Of a stretch of 13,448 nt of DNA, positions 6,159 to 13,381 are shown piece by piece. The stretch is from Heyndrickxia sporothermodurans (lineage in GTDB: Bacteria; Bacillota; Bacilli; Bacillales; Bacillaceae_C), in NCBI RefSeq assembly GCF_016785185.1, contig NZ_JAEKDY010000096.1; one strand, 5' to 3'. A program made the position numbers and the translations under genes. Under the pieces are notes generated by a model, which saw only the letters and a list, made by a program, of their open reading frames with translations, did not search any database and had not been told where the DNA came from. Within the stretch, counting starts at the first letter, position 1, and each line of letters starts with the position of its first letter.

Positions 6159-6833
6159 TTAAAAAATCTCATCCAACTCTTTATATCCCCTATACTGATT
6201 ATCTACACTTTCCAATGCATGTTCGAAATGTTTGCTTAACTCAATTTTAAGCTCATCTTTTTTATTGTTTTTAATTAATTCAAGTATTCGTTTGTGCTCC
6301 TTTGGACTATAAGGTTTCTGCAAAGGATTTTCGAAAAAATCGTCATATAGGATTAAATAAATGCTAGTTTGGTTAATAAGTGTCTCAATAAAACTATTTA
6401 AAAATTTGTTTTGGCATTTTCTCGTTATTAATAAATGAAATTGTTTGTTTGCAGTTACATATTCTTCTACATTCTTTTCTACTAACACCTTATGTTCTTC
6501 CTCAATTAAACGACTGATTTCTTCATAATCATTTTCATCCATATAATCGATGGCTGTACATACCGCCATATATTCTAATTTATCCCTTAATTGATATGCT
6601 TGTATAATTTCATCTCTTGTTGGATTTGTTACGAATGCACCTTTGTTAGGTATCAGATCGACGAGACCTTCAAGTGATAATTTTTGAATGGCATTACGAA
6701 TTGGAGTGCGGCTAACTTGTAATGCCTCGGATATGGTCGTTTCTTTTAATTGTTTACCAGGTGCCAATTTCCTAGATAAAATGGCATTTCTTAAATGTTG
6801 ATATACCACGTTTTCCATGGATGTTTTTTTCAT
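6159..6833 (-). CDS. GntR-family transcriptional regulator, FadR/FCD subfamily
   Basis: A 224-residue DNA-binding regulator. ATG 6833 was chosen because AAAGGTGGGG lies about 6 nt upstream; a longer frame to 6911 would run through this site. Residues 1-70 are the winged helix-turn-helix: VVYQHLRNAILSRKLAPGKQ, then SEALQVSRTPIRNAIQKLS, then EGLVDLIPNKGAFV. The rest is an all-helical FCD effector domain with histidines in QFHLLI, EHKRIL and SKHFEHAL positions. In many FCD proteins the metal site is Asp-x3-His plus two more His; here the Asp place is Asn (NKQFH), so metal binding may be altered. It diverges from the amino-acid transport/dehydrogenase operon, with a matching palindrome between them. 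It is probably the local repressor, released by the imported compound or its product. Confidence 0.9.
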   Translation of the reverse strand: MKKTSMENVVYQHLRNAILSRKLAPGKQLKETTISEALQVSRTPIRNAIQKLSLEGLVDLIPNKGAFVTNPTRDEIIQAYQLRDKLEYMAVCTAIDYMDENDYEEISRLIEEEHKVLVEKNVEEYVTANKQFHLLITRKCQNKFLNSFIETLINQTSIYLILYDDFFENPLQKPYSPKEHKRILELIKNNKKDELKIELSKHFEHALESVDNQYRGYKELDEIF

Positions 6834-6904
6834 TGTTATCCCCACCTTTCCATTACTTTTCAATAGATATGATTGTTTCATTCGGACTAAATATTCAAAA
6901 TATA

Positions 6905-6973
6905 TTGACAAAATGAATCTTTTAGTTTTAAACTACATATAAATTGTACTACAATTTTGAGCAACAATATACA
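6905..6973 (+). promoter_or_regulatory. Promoter region of the ABC/dehydrogenase operon
   Basis: Two arrangements are possible. A consensus TTGACA (6905-6910) could pair with TTTAAA (6927-6932) at 16 bp. Alternatively TTGTAC (6944-6949) could pair with TATACA (6968-6973) at 18 bp, in which case the 17-bp palindrome covers the -35 box. Both precede the Shine-Dalgarno of the solute-binding protein gene. The exact start site cannot be fixed by reading. Confidence 0.4.
6941..6957. promoter_or_regulatory. GntR/FCD operator: perfect 17-bp palindrome
   Basis: AAATTGTA-C-TACAATTT is a perfect inverted repeat. Its centre TTGTACTACAA fits the TnGTnnnACnA core generally reported for FadR/FCD-subfamily GntR operators. 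It lies between the divergent regulator gene and the transport operon, overlapping a candidate promoter. Binding of the adjacent regulator here is a direct, testable inference. Confidence 0.7.
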
Positions 6974-7022
6974 AAAATGTGTAAGCTTTATCAAAAAACA
7001 AAAATTATGAGGGGGATGGAGT

Positions 7023-7823
7023 ATGAGGAAATATTGGTTGTTAATGCTCGCATTGTTGGTTTTTTTGGGAATTGCGTCAGGGTGTGGAAGCAAAGAAACA
7101 GGGGGCAGCAGCAAAAAAGGTGTACTTGATCGGGTGGAAGATGCGAAAGTTCTAAAAGTTGGTTTTGAAGGGACTTACCCACCTTTTAACTTTTTGAATG
7201 ATAAAAAAGAATATGAGGGATTTGATGTAGACATATCAAATGAAATGGCAAAACGGTTGGGAGTAAAGACGGAGTTTGTTGCGACAAAGTGGGAAAGTCT
7301 TATTGGAGGGTTAAAATCGGATAAATTTGATATTATTATCGGTCAAATGACAGTGACAGATGAGAGAAAGAAAAGCGTGGATTTTACCGATCCGTACGTA
7401 GTGACAGGTTCTGTGTTAGTTACAAGAAAAGATACAGATAACATTAAGGTTTTGAATGATATTAAAGGTAAGGATGTTGGGGTCGGCGGTGGAACAACAT
7501 TTGAAGAAGTTGCAAAAAGTGTTGATGGAGCAAATGTTAAGCTTTACAAAGCAATGAACGACTACGTACAAGATTTAATTAATAAAAGACTTGATGTGAT
7601 TATTAATGACCAATTGTTAATGAGCTACAACATCAAAGAAAAGAACCTTCCAATTCAAATTACAAGTGACATTTTAAATAAAGACGAAATTGGCATGGCT
7701 GTAAAAAAAGGAAATGAAGATTTCGTTAAAAAAGTCAATCAAATATTACAAGAGATGAAAGAAGACGGTAAGTATAATGAAATCTATAAAAAATGGTTTG
7801 GAACTGAGCCTTTAGTAAAGTAA
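7023..7823 (+). CDS. Amino-acid ABC transporter solute-binding lipoprotein
   Basis: A 266-residue extracytoplasmic receptor of the SBP_bac_3 (family 3) type, which binds amino acids and delivers them to an ABC importer. GAGGGGGA (7009-7016) precedes ATG 7023. Residues 1-20 are a lipoprotein signal peptide, with lipobox ASGC and lipidation at Cys21, followed by a Ser/Gly linker. The mature part has the family signatures LKVGFEGTYPPFNF, YEGFDVDISNEMAKRLG, WESLIGGLKSDKFDIIIG and RKKSVDFTDPYV. Length is normal. It opens a four-gene unit; the dehydrogenase follows after 31 bp. Exact ligand cannot be read; the enzyme next door suggests lysine or a related amino acid. Confidence 0.93.
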   Translation: MRKYWLLMLALLVFLGIASGCGSKETGGSSKKGVLDRVEDAKVLKVGFEGTYPPFNFLNDKKEYEGFDVDISNEMAKRLGVKTEFVATKWESLIGGLKSDKFDIIIGQMTVTDERKKSVDFTDPYVVTGSVLVTRKDTDNIKVLNDIKGKDVGVGGGTTFEEVAKSVDGANVKLYKAMNDYVQDLINKRLDVIINDQLLMSYNIKEKNLPIQITSDILNKDEIGMAVKKGNEDFVKKVNQILQEMKEDGKYNEIYKKWFGTEPLVK

Positions 7824-7854
7824 TTTTATTTACATCAATTAAGGAGTGGTTTAT

Positions 7855-9006
7855 ATGCAAGTAAAAGTGTTAGGAACTGGGATGATTGGAACCACTGTAG
7901 TTAGTGAACTTGTTAAGTATTCGAGTATTGATCAAATCACTGCAGTCGATGTCAGTCAAGATAGTATCGATAAATGCCTGAAAAAAGCACAACATTCTAA
8001 AGTGACCGGTTTAACAACTTCACTAAATTCTGACGAGGAAATTTATCAAGTCCTTAAAGATGCTGATATTGCAGTAGCATGTTTACCACATTCATTAAGC
8101 TTGCCTGTGATTCACGCTGCAATTAGAGCTAAATGTCATATAGTCGATCTGGTAGGTTCAAAGATTGATGAGAAGATGCAGCTTGATCAACAAGCAAGAG
8201 AGGCAGGGGTGATTATTATGCCCGGTTGTGGTGTAGCTCCAGGTATCACAAATTTTCTTGCTGCCCAAGGAATCCAAATGCTTGATGAAGCAGATGAAGC
8301 AGTAATGATTTGTGGAGGCATTCCAAGACATCCATTACCACCTTTATGGTATCAAGTTGTTTTTCGCCTTGAAAGTGTTATGGGACTTTACACTAGACCG
8401 GCAACAGCTGCTGAATATGGAAAACTAGTCGAATTACCACCTCTATCCGGATTAGAAAAGATAACCTTCCCTGATCCAGTGGGAGAATGTGAGGCAGTAA
8501 TTACTGATGCTCATAGTACAGCCTATACACTAAAAAACAAGGTTAATAGATTATATGAAAAAACTGTTCGTTATGCTGGTCACTGGGATAAAATGGCGAC
8601 ATTAGCTGAACTAGGCTTCTTTGACGAAACTCCAATTGATATTCAAGGCCACCAGATTTCTCCTAGATTATTCACCGAAAAGGTGCTGACTCCAAAGCTA
8701 AAAGGAAAATCGAATGAAGATATTACCGTATTACGTGTAGAGGTAACCGGTAAAAAAGCAGAAAAACAGATGAAGTATTTATGGGAGATGGTTGATTTTT
8801 ATGACTACGACCGAAATATTACTTCGATGGCCAAAACAACGGCACTACCTGCAATGTTATTAGCACATTGGATTGCTTCTGGAAAAGTGAAGGAAGTTGG
8901 TGTCGTACCTATTGAAAATGTTATTGTCGGAAATCGTTTTGAACCATTTATGGAAGAATTACAAAGATTAGGAGTTACGATTAATTTTCAGGAAATAACC
9001 ATGTAG
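7855..9006 (+). CDS. Saccharopine-dehydrogenase-family enzyme, lysine 6-dehydrogenase-like
   Basis: A 383-residue NAD(P)-dependent cytosolic oxidoreductase. ATG 7855 has AAGGAG 8 nt upstream. The N-terminal Rossmann loop is GTGMIG (residues 7-12). Further segments are VACLPHSLSLPVIHAA, HIVDLVGS, IIMPGCGVAPGITNFLA and GGIPRHPLPPLWYQVVFRLE. Then come EKTVRYAGHWDKM and TSMAKTTALPAMLLAHWI. From memory, the CGVAPG, GGIP-xx-P-x-PP and K-T-x-RY-x-GH blocks resemble Geobacillus lysine 6-dehydrogenase, which deaminates L-lysine to allysine / piperideine-6-carboxylate. They also occur in other family members, so the substrate is open. It sits between the binding-protein and permease genes, so it probably acts on the imported compound. 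No partner for a lysine-ketoglutarate reductase step is present. Confidence 0.8.
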   Translation: MQVKVLGTGMIGTTVVSELVKYSSIDQITAVDVSQDSIDKCLKKAQHSKVTGLTTSLNSDEEIYQVLKDADIAVACLPHSLSLPVIHAAIRAKCHIVDLVGSKIDEKMQLDQQAREAGVIIMPGCGVAPGITNFLAAQGIQMLDEADEAVMICGGIPRHPLPPLWYQVVFRLESVMGLYTRPATAAEYGKLVELPPLSGLEKITFPDPVGECEAVITDAHSTAYTLKNKVNRLYEKTVRYAGHWDKMATLAELGFFDETPIDIQGHQISPRLFTEKVLTPKLKGKSNEDITVLRVEVTGKKAEKQMKYLWEMVDFYDYDRNITSMAKTTALPAMLLAHWIASGKVKEVGVVPIENVIVGNRFEPFMEELQRLGVTINFQEITM

Positions 9007-9051
9007 TCTTGTTAAAGAACACTTTCTTAATGGATGAATGGGGGAAACTTC

Positions 9052-9711
9052 ATGGATGTCTCAATAATTATTGAATCATTACCTACTTTATTAAATGCAA
9101 CATTAATGACCATTCTTTTAGCCATTGTTTCAATATTGATTGCGCTAGTTTTAGGTTTCTTTACCGCTTTAGCGCGCTTATCAAAAATAAAATTATTAAA
9201 AGCAATTGCTTCAATCTATGTATCTATTTTTCGTGGAACACCACTTTTAGTTCAAATATTTGTTATTTATTACGGTCTTCCCCAAATAAATATTGAATTG
9301 GATCCAATACCTTCAGGAATTCTTGCACTAAGCTTAAATGCTGGAGCTTATTTATGCGAATCTTTCCGTTCTGCAATAATGTCGGTTGATAAAGGGCAAA
9401 TGGAAGCTTCGGTTTCATTAGGAATGACCTATGGGCAAGCATTAAGAAGAATTATTTTACCTCAAAGTATCCGCATAGCTATTCCTACATTATCAAATAC
9501 ATTTATTGTTCTTATAAAAGATACATCGCTAGTATCTGTCATTACCGTTACAGAACTATTGCAAATGTCCTCATTGTTAATTGCGAAAACTTTTGAACCA
9601 TTAACTATTTACTTACTGGCTGCAGCTTTATATTGGATATTAATAACATTTTTTACTATCCTTTTAGACAAAATGGAGAAGAAAACATCAAAACATTTAG
9701 TTCAATCATAA
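9052..9711 (+). CDS. Amino-acid ABC transporter permease (HisM/GlnP family)
   Basis: A 219-residue integral membrane subunit of a polar-amino-acid importer. ATG 9052 is chosen over ATG 9034 because GGGGG (9040-9044) lies 7 nt before it. About five hydrophobic segments are visible, for example ATLMTILLAIVSILIALVLG (16-35), with FFTAL following, and LLVQIFVIYYGL (65-76). The EAA loop that docks on the ATPase is at about 118-137 (EASVSLGMTYGQALRRIILP), with the conserved Gly124. FRGTPLLVQ is typical of the family. It lies 45 bp after the dehydrogenase and 19 bp before the ATPase. With a single permease gene, a homodimer is expected. Confidence 0.93.
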   Translation: MDVSIIIESLPTLLNATLMTILLAIVSILIALVLGFFTALARLSKIKLLKAIASIYVSIFRGTPLLVQIFVIYYGLPQINIELDPIPSGILALSLNAGAYLCESFRSAIMSVDKGQMEASVSLGMTYGQALRRIILPQSIRIAIPTLSNTFIVLIKDTSLVSVITVTELLQMSSLLIAKTFEPLTIYLLAAALYWILITFFTILLDKMEKKTSKHLVQS

Positions 9712-9730
9712 TTATTGAAGGGGGATAGGT

Positions 9731-10486
9731 ATGACGGTAGTTCAATTAGAAAATATAAAAAAGTCCTTTGCAGGTAATGAAGTATTGAAAGGAATTGATC
9801 TCTCTGTAAACAAAAGTGAAGTTGTTGTTATTATGGGGCCGAGTGGATCAGGGAAATCAACGTTACTAAGATGTATTACTTATTTAGAGGAACCAAACGA
9901 AGGGGTTATCCACGTCGGTCAACGGAGTTTAATCGCTGGGGAAAAGCTGAACAAAAGTCGGAAGTCAATTATAAACGAAATACGGAAAAATACCGGATTT
10001 GTTTTTCAACAATTTAATTTATTTCCTCATAAAACCGCGATTGAAAATGTTATGGAAGGTCCGATTGTGATAAAAAAAATGCAACGGGAGAAAGCTAGGA
10101 AGCTTGCGGAAACCTTATTGGAAAAGGTAGGACTTGGGGAAAGGTCTCATCATTATCCATCACAACTTTCAGGTGGGCAGCAACAAAGGGTCGCAATTGC
10201 TAGAGCTCTATCTATGGAACCGATGGTTATGCTGTATGATGAACCTACATCAGCGCTTGACCCAGAACTTGTACGCGAAGTTTTATTAGTAATGAAGGAA
10301 TTGGCACAAGAAGGGATGACCATGGTCGTTGTAACACATGAAATGGGATTTGCACGAGAAGTAGCCGATCGAATTATTTTTATGGATGGTGGAGTGATCG
10401 TTGAAGAAGGGACACCAGATCAAATTTTTAATTATCCAAAGGAAGAAAGAACGAAACGTTTTCTTTCAAAAAGTGAGGCGATTTAA
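9731..10486 (+). CDS. Amino-acid ABC transporter ATP-binding protein (GlnQ/ArtM-like)
   Basis: A 251-residue cytosolic ATPase driving the importer. Walker A is GPSGSGKST (36-44), the Q-loop lies in FVFQQFNLFPH, and the signature is LSGGQQQR. Walker B with the catalytic Glu is VMLYDEP, the D-loop is SALDPE and the H-loop is VVVTHEM. This set and the length (about 240-250) are standard for polar-amino-acid importers. AAGGGGGATAG precedes ATG 9731. It is the last gene of the unit and is followed by a strong terminator, so the four genes are expected to share one transcript. Confidence 0.95.
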   Translation: MTVVQLENIKKSFAGNEVLKGIDLSVNKSEVVVIMGPSGSGKSTLLRCITYLEEPNEGVIHVGQRSLIAGEKLNKSRKSIINEIRKNTGFVFQQFNLFPHKTAIENVMEGPIVIKKMQREKARKLAETLLEKVGLGERSHHYPSQLSGGQQQRVAIARALSMEPMVMLYDEPTSALDPELVREVLLVMKELAQEGMTMVVVTHEMGFAREVADRIIFMDGGVIVEEGTPDQIFNYPKEERTKRFLSKSEAI

Positions 10487-10495
10487 ACATGCAAT

Positions 10496-10535
10496 AAAAA
10501 AAGCAACTAGTCGTAAAAAACTAGGTGCTTTTTTT
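10496..10535 (+). terminator. Intrinsic terminator of the ABC/dehydrogenase operon
   Basis: AAAAAAGCA-a-CTAGT pairs with ACTAG-g-TGCTTTTTT around an 8-nt loop, with one mismatch in the stem and a run of seven T. It lies 10 bp after the ATPase stop. The A-run on the other side could make it bidirectional. Confidence 0.88.
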
Positions 10536-10612
10536 ATGTTTGATTCTGGAGATATCTTAAATACACGATAAAATGGAAAATTGATCTATATAATTAACTG
10601 AAAATTTGATAA

Positions 10613-10618
10613 TATAAT
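10613..10618 (+). promoter_or_regulatory. Possible -10 box for the C39-like peptidase gene
   Basis: A consensus TATAAT lies 50 bp before the TTG start at 10669. No good -35 element is found at 16-18 bp upstream (only ATAATT-like sequence), so the call rests on the -10 match in a very AT-rich region. Confidence 0.3.
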
Positions 10619-10668
10619 AAAAATAGAAAATTAAAATTTATCTGTTAAATAGGGAGGAGAAAGGGAAT

Positions 10669-12107
10669 TTGGTCAAGATAGTGAAAGTCATCCCATTTGT
10701 TATTCTTTTTTTGCTGCGTTATGTGGATTTAAACAATCGGTTTTGGCGGACGAATGGTCTCCCGTTATAAATCCATTCAATGATAAAGATCAAGTAATTA
10801 CTGGCAAAGCTGCGAACCAAACTTCAGTAGAGGCATTTGTAGATGAACAGAAATTAAGTCTAAAAACATATAATGCGGATACGGGTTATTTTGAATTTTA
10901 CCCTTCTTCATTATTAAAAGCAGGCAAACAGGTAAAATTCATTTTTATTAAAGATGATGAACAACAGATTATTTATCAAAAGGTACAAGCGGCACCCGCA
11001 CCCAAAAAACCAGTTTTAAACCCCATTTCAAACAAAAGTACTTTTTTAACTGGAACGGCTGAACCCAATAGTACAATTTACATTACAATAAATAAAAAAG
11101 TAAAATCTATGCAACTAAAAAACTCGAAATCTTTTAAAATGGACTTCGACGATAAGAGACCTTTGAAGGCTGGCACAAAGGTATCGGTATATGTAATTGA
11201 TAAAGCAGGGAGAAAAAGTGGAACTGTTACTGTAACAGTTGCGGACAAAATACCACCTGCAGAACCCAAAATGGAATTAGTTACGGACAAATCGTTTTCT
11301 ATTAAAGGAATAACTGAGGCGAGGGCAACGGTCTTTATTTACAAAGGAAAAAAACGGCTGGCTAAAATTAAAACAGGAACTTCGGGAAAATTCACATATA
11401 GGATGCCATTACAGAAGGCAAATTCCTCTTTTGATATTTATGCTATAGACGCTGCTGGGAATAAGAGTAAAACAAAGAAAGTTAAGGTAAAAGCAAAAAA
11501 TCGGCCAACCAAAAAAGTGGTATCTGCGCCAGTTGTTAAACAGTTTCCAGAACTTGCAAGGGGATGCGAAGTTACTAGTTTAGCAATGCTGTTAGGTGAT
11601 GCAGGGGTGAAAGTAAGTAAGATGACCCTTGCCTCCAAAGTGAAAAAGGATCCGACGAAATATAAGGTAAAAAACGGGAAAAAATATTTTGGTAATCCAT
11701 ATTACGGTTTTGTTGGGGATATATATACTTTCAAAAAACCTGGTCTTGGTGTTTATCATGGACCCATCGCATCTTTAGGCTCAAAATATTTGCCAAATCG
11801 AATTGTTGATTTGACAGGGAGTTCTTTTGATAAAGTAAAGGATTATGTCGCTGCAGGACATCCGGTCTGGGTCGTCACAACGAGTTGGTTCCGCTATGTA
11901 CCTAGTAAGTATTGGACAACTTGGTATACACCTCATGGCAAAATTCGTATCACCTATAAAGAACACTCAGTTCTAATTACCGGCTATGACAAAAAATACG
12001 TCTACTTTAATGACCCAATGGACGGTAAGAAAAATAAAAAGAAACCACTTAAACAATTCATCGAAGGCTGGAAACAATTCGGCAACCAAGCAATTAGCTA
12101 TTACTAA
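10669..12107 (+). pseudogene. Secreted Ig-like repeat / C39-like peptidase with frameshifted signal peptide
   Basis: Translation should begin at TTG 10669, with AGGGAGGAG (10651-10659) 9 nt upstream. It reads MVKIVKVIPFVILFL, a signal peptide, but the frame then goes wrong at a run of seven T (10706-10712). In the -1 frame the expected FAALCGFKQSVLA|DEW continues into a 454-residue open frame to 12107. Adding one T, or a -1 slip, restores a protein of about 480 residues. The mature part has three Ig-like modules of 75-80 residues (about 7-82, 90-168, 176-250, numbered from 10743). A Peptidase_C39_2 / YvpB-like domain follows, with Cys275 in GCEVTSLAMLL, His408 in EHSVLITGY and Asp424 in YFNDP. 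It should act outside the cell, on an unknown peptide or wall substrate. Sequencing error, real mutation or programmed slippage are all possible. Confidence 0.8.
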
Positions 12108-12129
12108 AGCGCCTTTATAAAAGTTATTT

Positions 12130-12181
12130 ACGGGAGTGTATTTAACAGAAGTGTCTTTACAGAAGTATCAACAGAAGTGTC
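12130..12181 (+). repeat. Degenerate short tandem repeat (ACAGAAGTGTC-like)
   Basis: AACAGAAGTGTC (12144-12155), TACAGAAGTATC (12158-12169) and AACAGAAGTGTC (12170-12181) follow each other. A weaker copy, ACGGGAGTGTAT, lies at 12130-12141. The last copy runs straight into the terminator stem. No function is known; slippage duplication of a terminator flank is the simplest origin. Confidence 0.55.
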
Positions 12182-12216
12182 AGGCACCTTGTGAAATTTT
12201 CACAAGGTGCCTTTTT
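12182..12216 (+). terminator. Strong intrinsic terminator after the C39-like gene
   Basis: A perfect 13-bp stem, AGGCACCTTGTGA (12182-12194) with TCACAAGGTGCCT (12200-12212), closes a 5-nt loop and is followed by TTTTT. It ends rightward transcription between two convergent genes. The left side lacks a T-run for the opposite direction. Confidence 0.9.
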
Positions 12217-12258
12217 AGTATAGTTTAAGTATTATTTTTAAATAATTTTTTTGTGAAG

Positions 12259-12807
12259 TTATAGTGTGTCAGGTGTTTGTTTTTTCTTTTGTTTTGATAG
12301 TCTTTCATAAACTTCTAAACAAATATAGCCGGTGGCTGGGATTAGGATTAAAAGGATAAATCCGATAGGTCCGCTAACAAACTTTGAAAAATATCCTGCT
12401 TTCGGAATTTTTAATTGTAGGCTTCCAATGAGTTGATTGGATGCAACAATTTTAGAATCAGCTACATTATTATTGTCTCCTTTCGTAACAAACCCGATGG
12501 TACCTTTATTCTTTTTAATAGCGGTTACACGGTGTGTAATAAATTTTGTCGGTGTTTCTTTAAAAGTTATTACATCATTTACTTTCACTTCAGATGGCTC
12601 AACCTTTTTAATAAAAACTAAATCTCCAGCTTTAATAAAAGGATGCATACTATTTGTTAAGACGGTTAAAGGACTGATTCCAAAGAGTGTAGGTACTTTT
12701 TCAGGATGCTTTTTTGATTGAAATGAGAAATAGAGTAGAAAAACAATGACAAAAAAGATAATTGCAAGAAAAAGGATAGAAATAAATTTTGATAGTTTTT
12801 TAATCAT
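12259..12807 (-). CDS. sipW: Signal peptidase I, SipW (ER/archaeal-type)
   Basis: A 182-residue membrane-bound signal peptidase of the SipW class, which cleaves signal peptides of exported proteins; in B. subtilis SipW matures TasA and TapA. Residues 6-28 form an N-terminal membrane helix (SKFISILFLAIIFFVIVFLL). The catalytic serine is Ser53 in TNSMHP, and the general base is His92 in THRV rather than the lysine of ordinary SipS-type enzymes. Asp111 lies in KGDNN. A second helix is near the C-terminus (GPIGFILLILIPATGYI), then a basic tail. ATG 12807 is preferred, but GTG 12816 (2 nt after AAGAAGG) cannot be excluded; the ATG is 11 nt away. No tasA-, tapA- or camelysin-like gene is next to it in this window. 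It converges on the C39-like gene. Confidence 0.9.
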   Translation of the reverse strand: MIKKLSKFISILFLAIIFFVIVFLLYFSFQSKKHPEKVPTLFGISPLTVLTNSMHPFIKAGDLVFIKKVEPSEVKVNDVITFKETPTKFITHRVTAIKKNKGTIGFVTKGDNNNVADSKIVASNQLIGSLQLKIPKAGYFSKFVSGPIGFILLILIPATGYICLEVYERLSKQKKKQTPDTL

Positions 12808-12849
12808 AAGCTTCACAACCTTCTTTTATTTTCAGAATGTTCAACAAAG

Positions 12850-12877
12850 ACAGTTTTCTTTCGTCATTGTAAACTGT
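12850..12877. promoter_or_regulatory. Inverted repeat over a possible sipW -10 box
   Basis: ACAGTTT (12850-12856) and AAACTGT (12871-12877) form a 7-bp inverted repeat about 43 bp before the sipW start. Leftward, a TACAAT-like -10 (12871-12866) overlaps the right arm. It could be an operator, but the -35 is weak and the call is speculative. Confidence 0.25.
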
Positions 12878-12975
12878 TTTTCTACATTTAAAAACCGTTA
12901 TATTACCCTGATTTTCCTGATATTCCGATGTAAATATAGATAATTCTTATTATTTCTCTTGTTTCCTTAACTTAA

Positions 12976-13171
12976 CCAATTTTCAGGTAATGACCAATTT
13001 GGGGTAATTTCGACTGTGATTTTCCCTTTTTTCTACTATGGATAGGCGAATAGACATCAGGAACAAAGTCTTATCCCTCTATTTTTAAACATAATAGCAA
13101 CATATTTATGAGTTAATACCTACCAAATAATGGTCTAAAAGACCTGAATTTCAATTATTCAATTACCCCAA
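12976..13171. repeat. Three copies of a CCAATTT...GGTAAT motif (two direct, one inverted)
   Basis: CCAATTTTCAGGTAAT (12976-12991) and CCAATTTGGGGTAAT (12994-13008) are adjacent, 18 bp apart start to start. An inverted copy of TTGGGGTAATT lies at 13161-13171, matching 12999-13009 exactly. The arrangement resembles clustered protein-binding sites or a decayed repeat. No family is recognised. Confidence 0.4.
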
Positions 13172-13381
13172 TTTACGTCATATCTTGTCTCCTATACAAT
13201 TGTGTTAAGTGAATATTTGTTCAATTTTGTTTATATTGAATTTTCTAATCTATATAAACTAATTGTCTTGTTAAAAGATACTTCTAGAAAAAATCACATC
13301 TTGCTTTTCACTTGAAAATGGTAAAGGTATTGTAAAAAGTTCTATGAAAACTAAATAGTTGTTTAGGTTACTTTCCATTTA

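Larger units (their letters stand above)
12817..13381. other. Long non-coding stretch with repeated motifs
   Basis: About 565 bp without a convincing ORF on either strand. It contains the upstream region of sipW and the CCAATTT/GGTAAT repeats. It also has a small GGTCT-AAA-AGACC hairpin (13132-13144) and very AT-rich DNA toward 13380. No RNA gene or riboswitch fold was recognised. Confidence 0.5.

Noticed and set aside
6912..7022. Lysine riboswitch ahead of the transport/dehydrogenase operon
   Set aside because: The leader is under ~60 nt from the likely start site and is AT-rich without stable stems; it is too short for a lysine riboswitch.
6887..7182. Several short frames around the solute-binding protein start
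   Set aside because: They overlap the promoter, the operator or the lipoprotein signal peptide, and none has a supported start.
10743..10745. TTG 10743 as the true start of the C39-like protein
   Set aside because: It has no ribosome site and coincides with the end of an in-frame signal peptide sequence (SVLA|DEW), so it is only where the open frame can formally begin.
12433..12943. Plus-strand frames opposite and upstream of sipW
   Set aside because: They are antisense to a gene with intact Ser/His/Asp catalytic motifs or lie in AT-rich intergenic DNA without ribosome sites.
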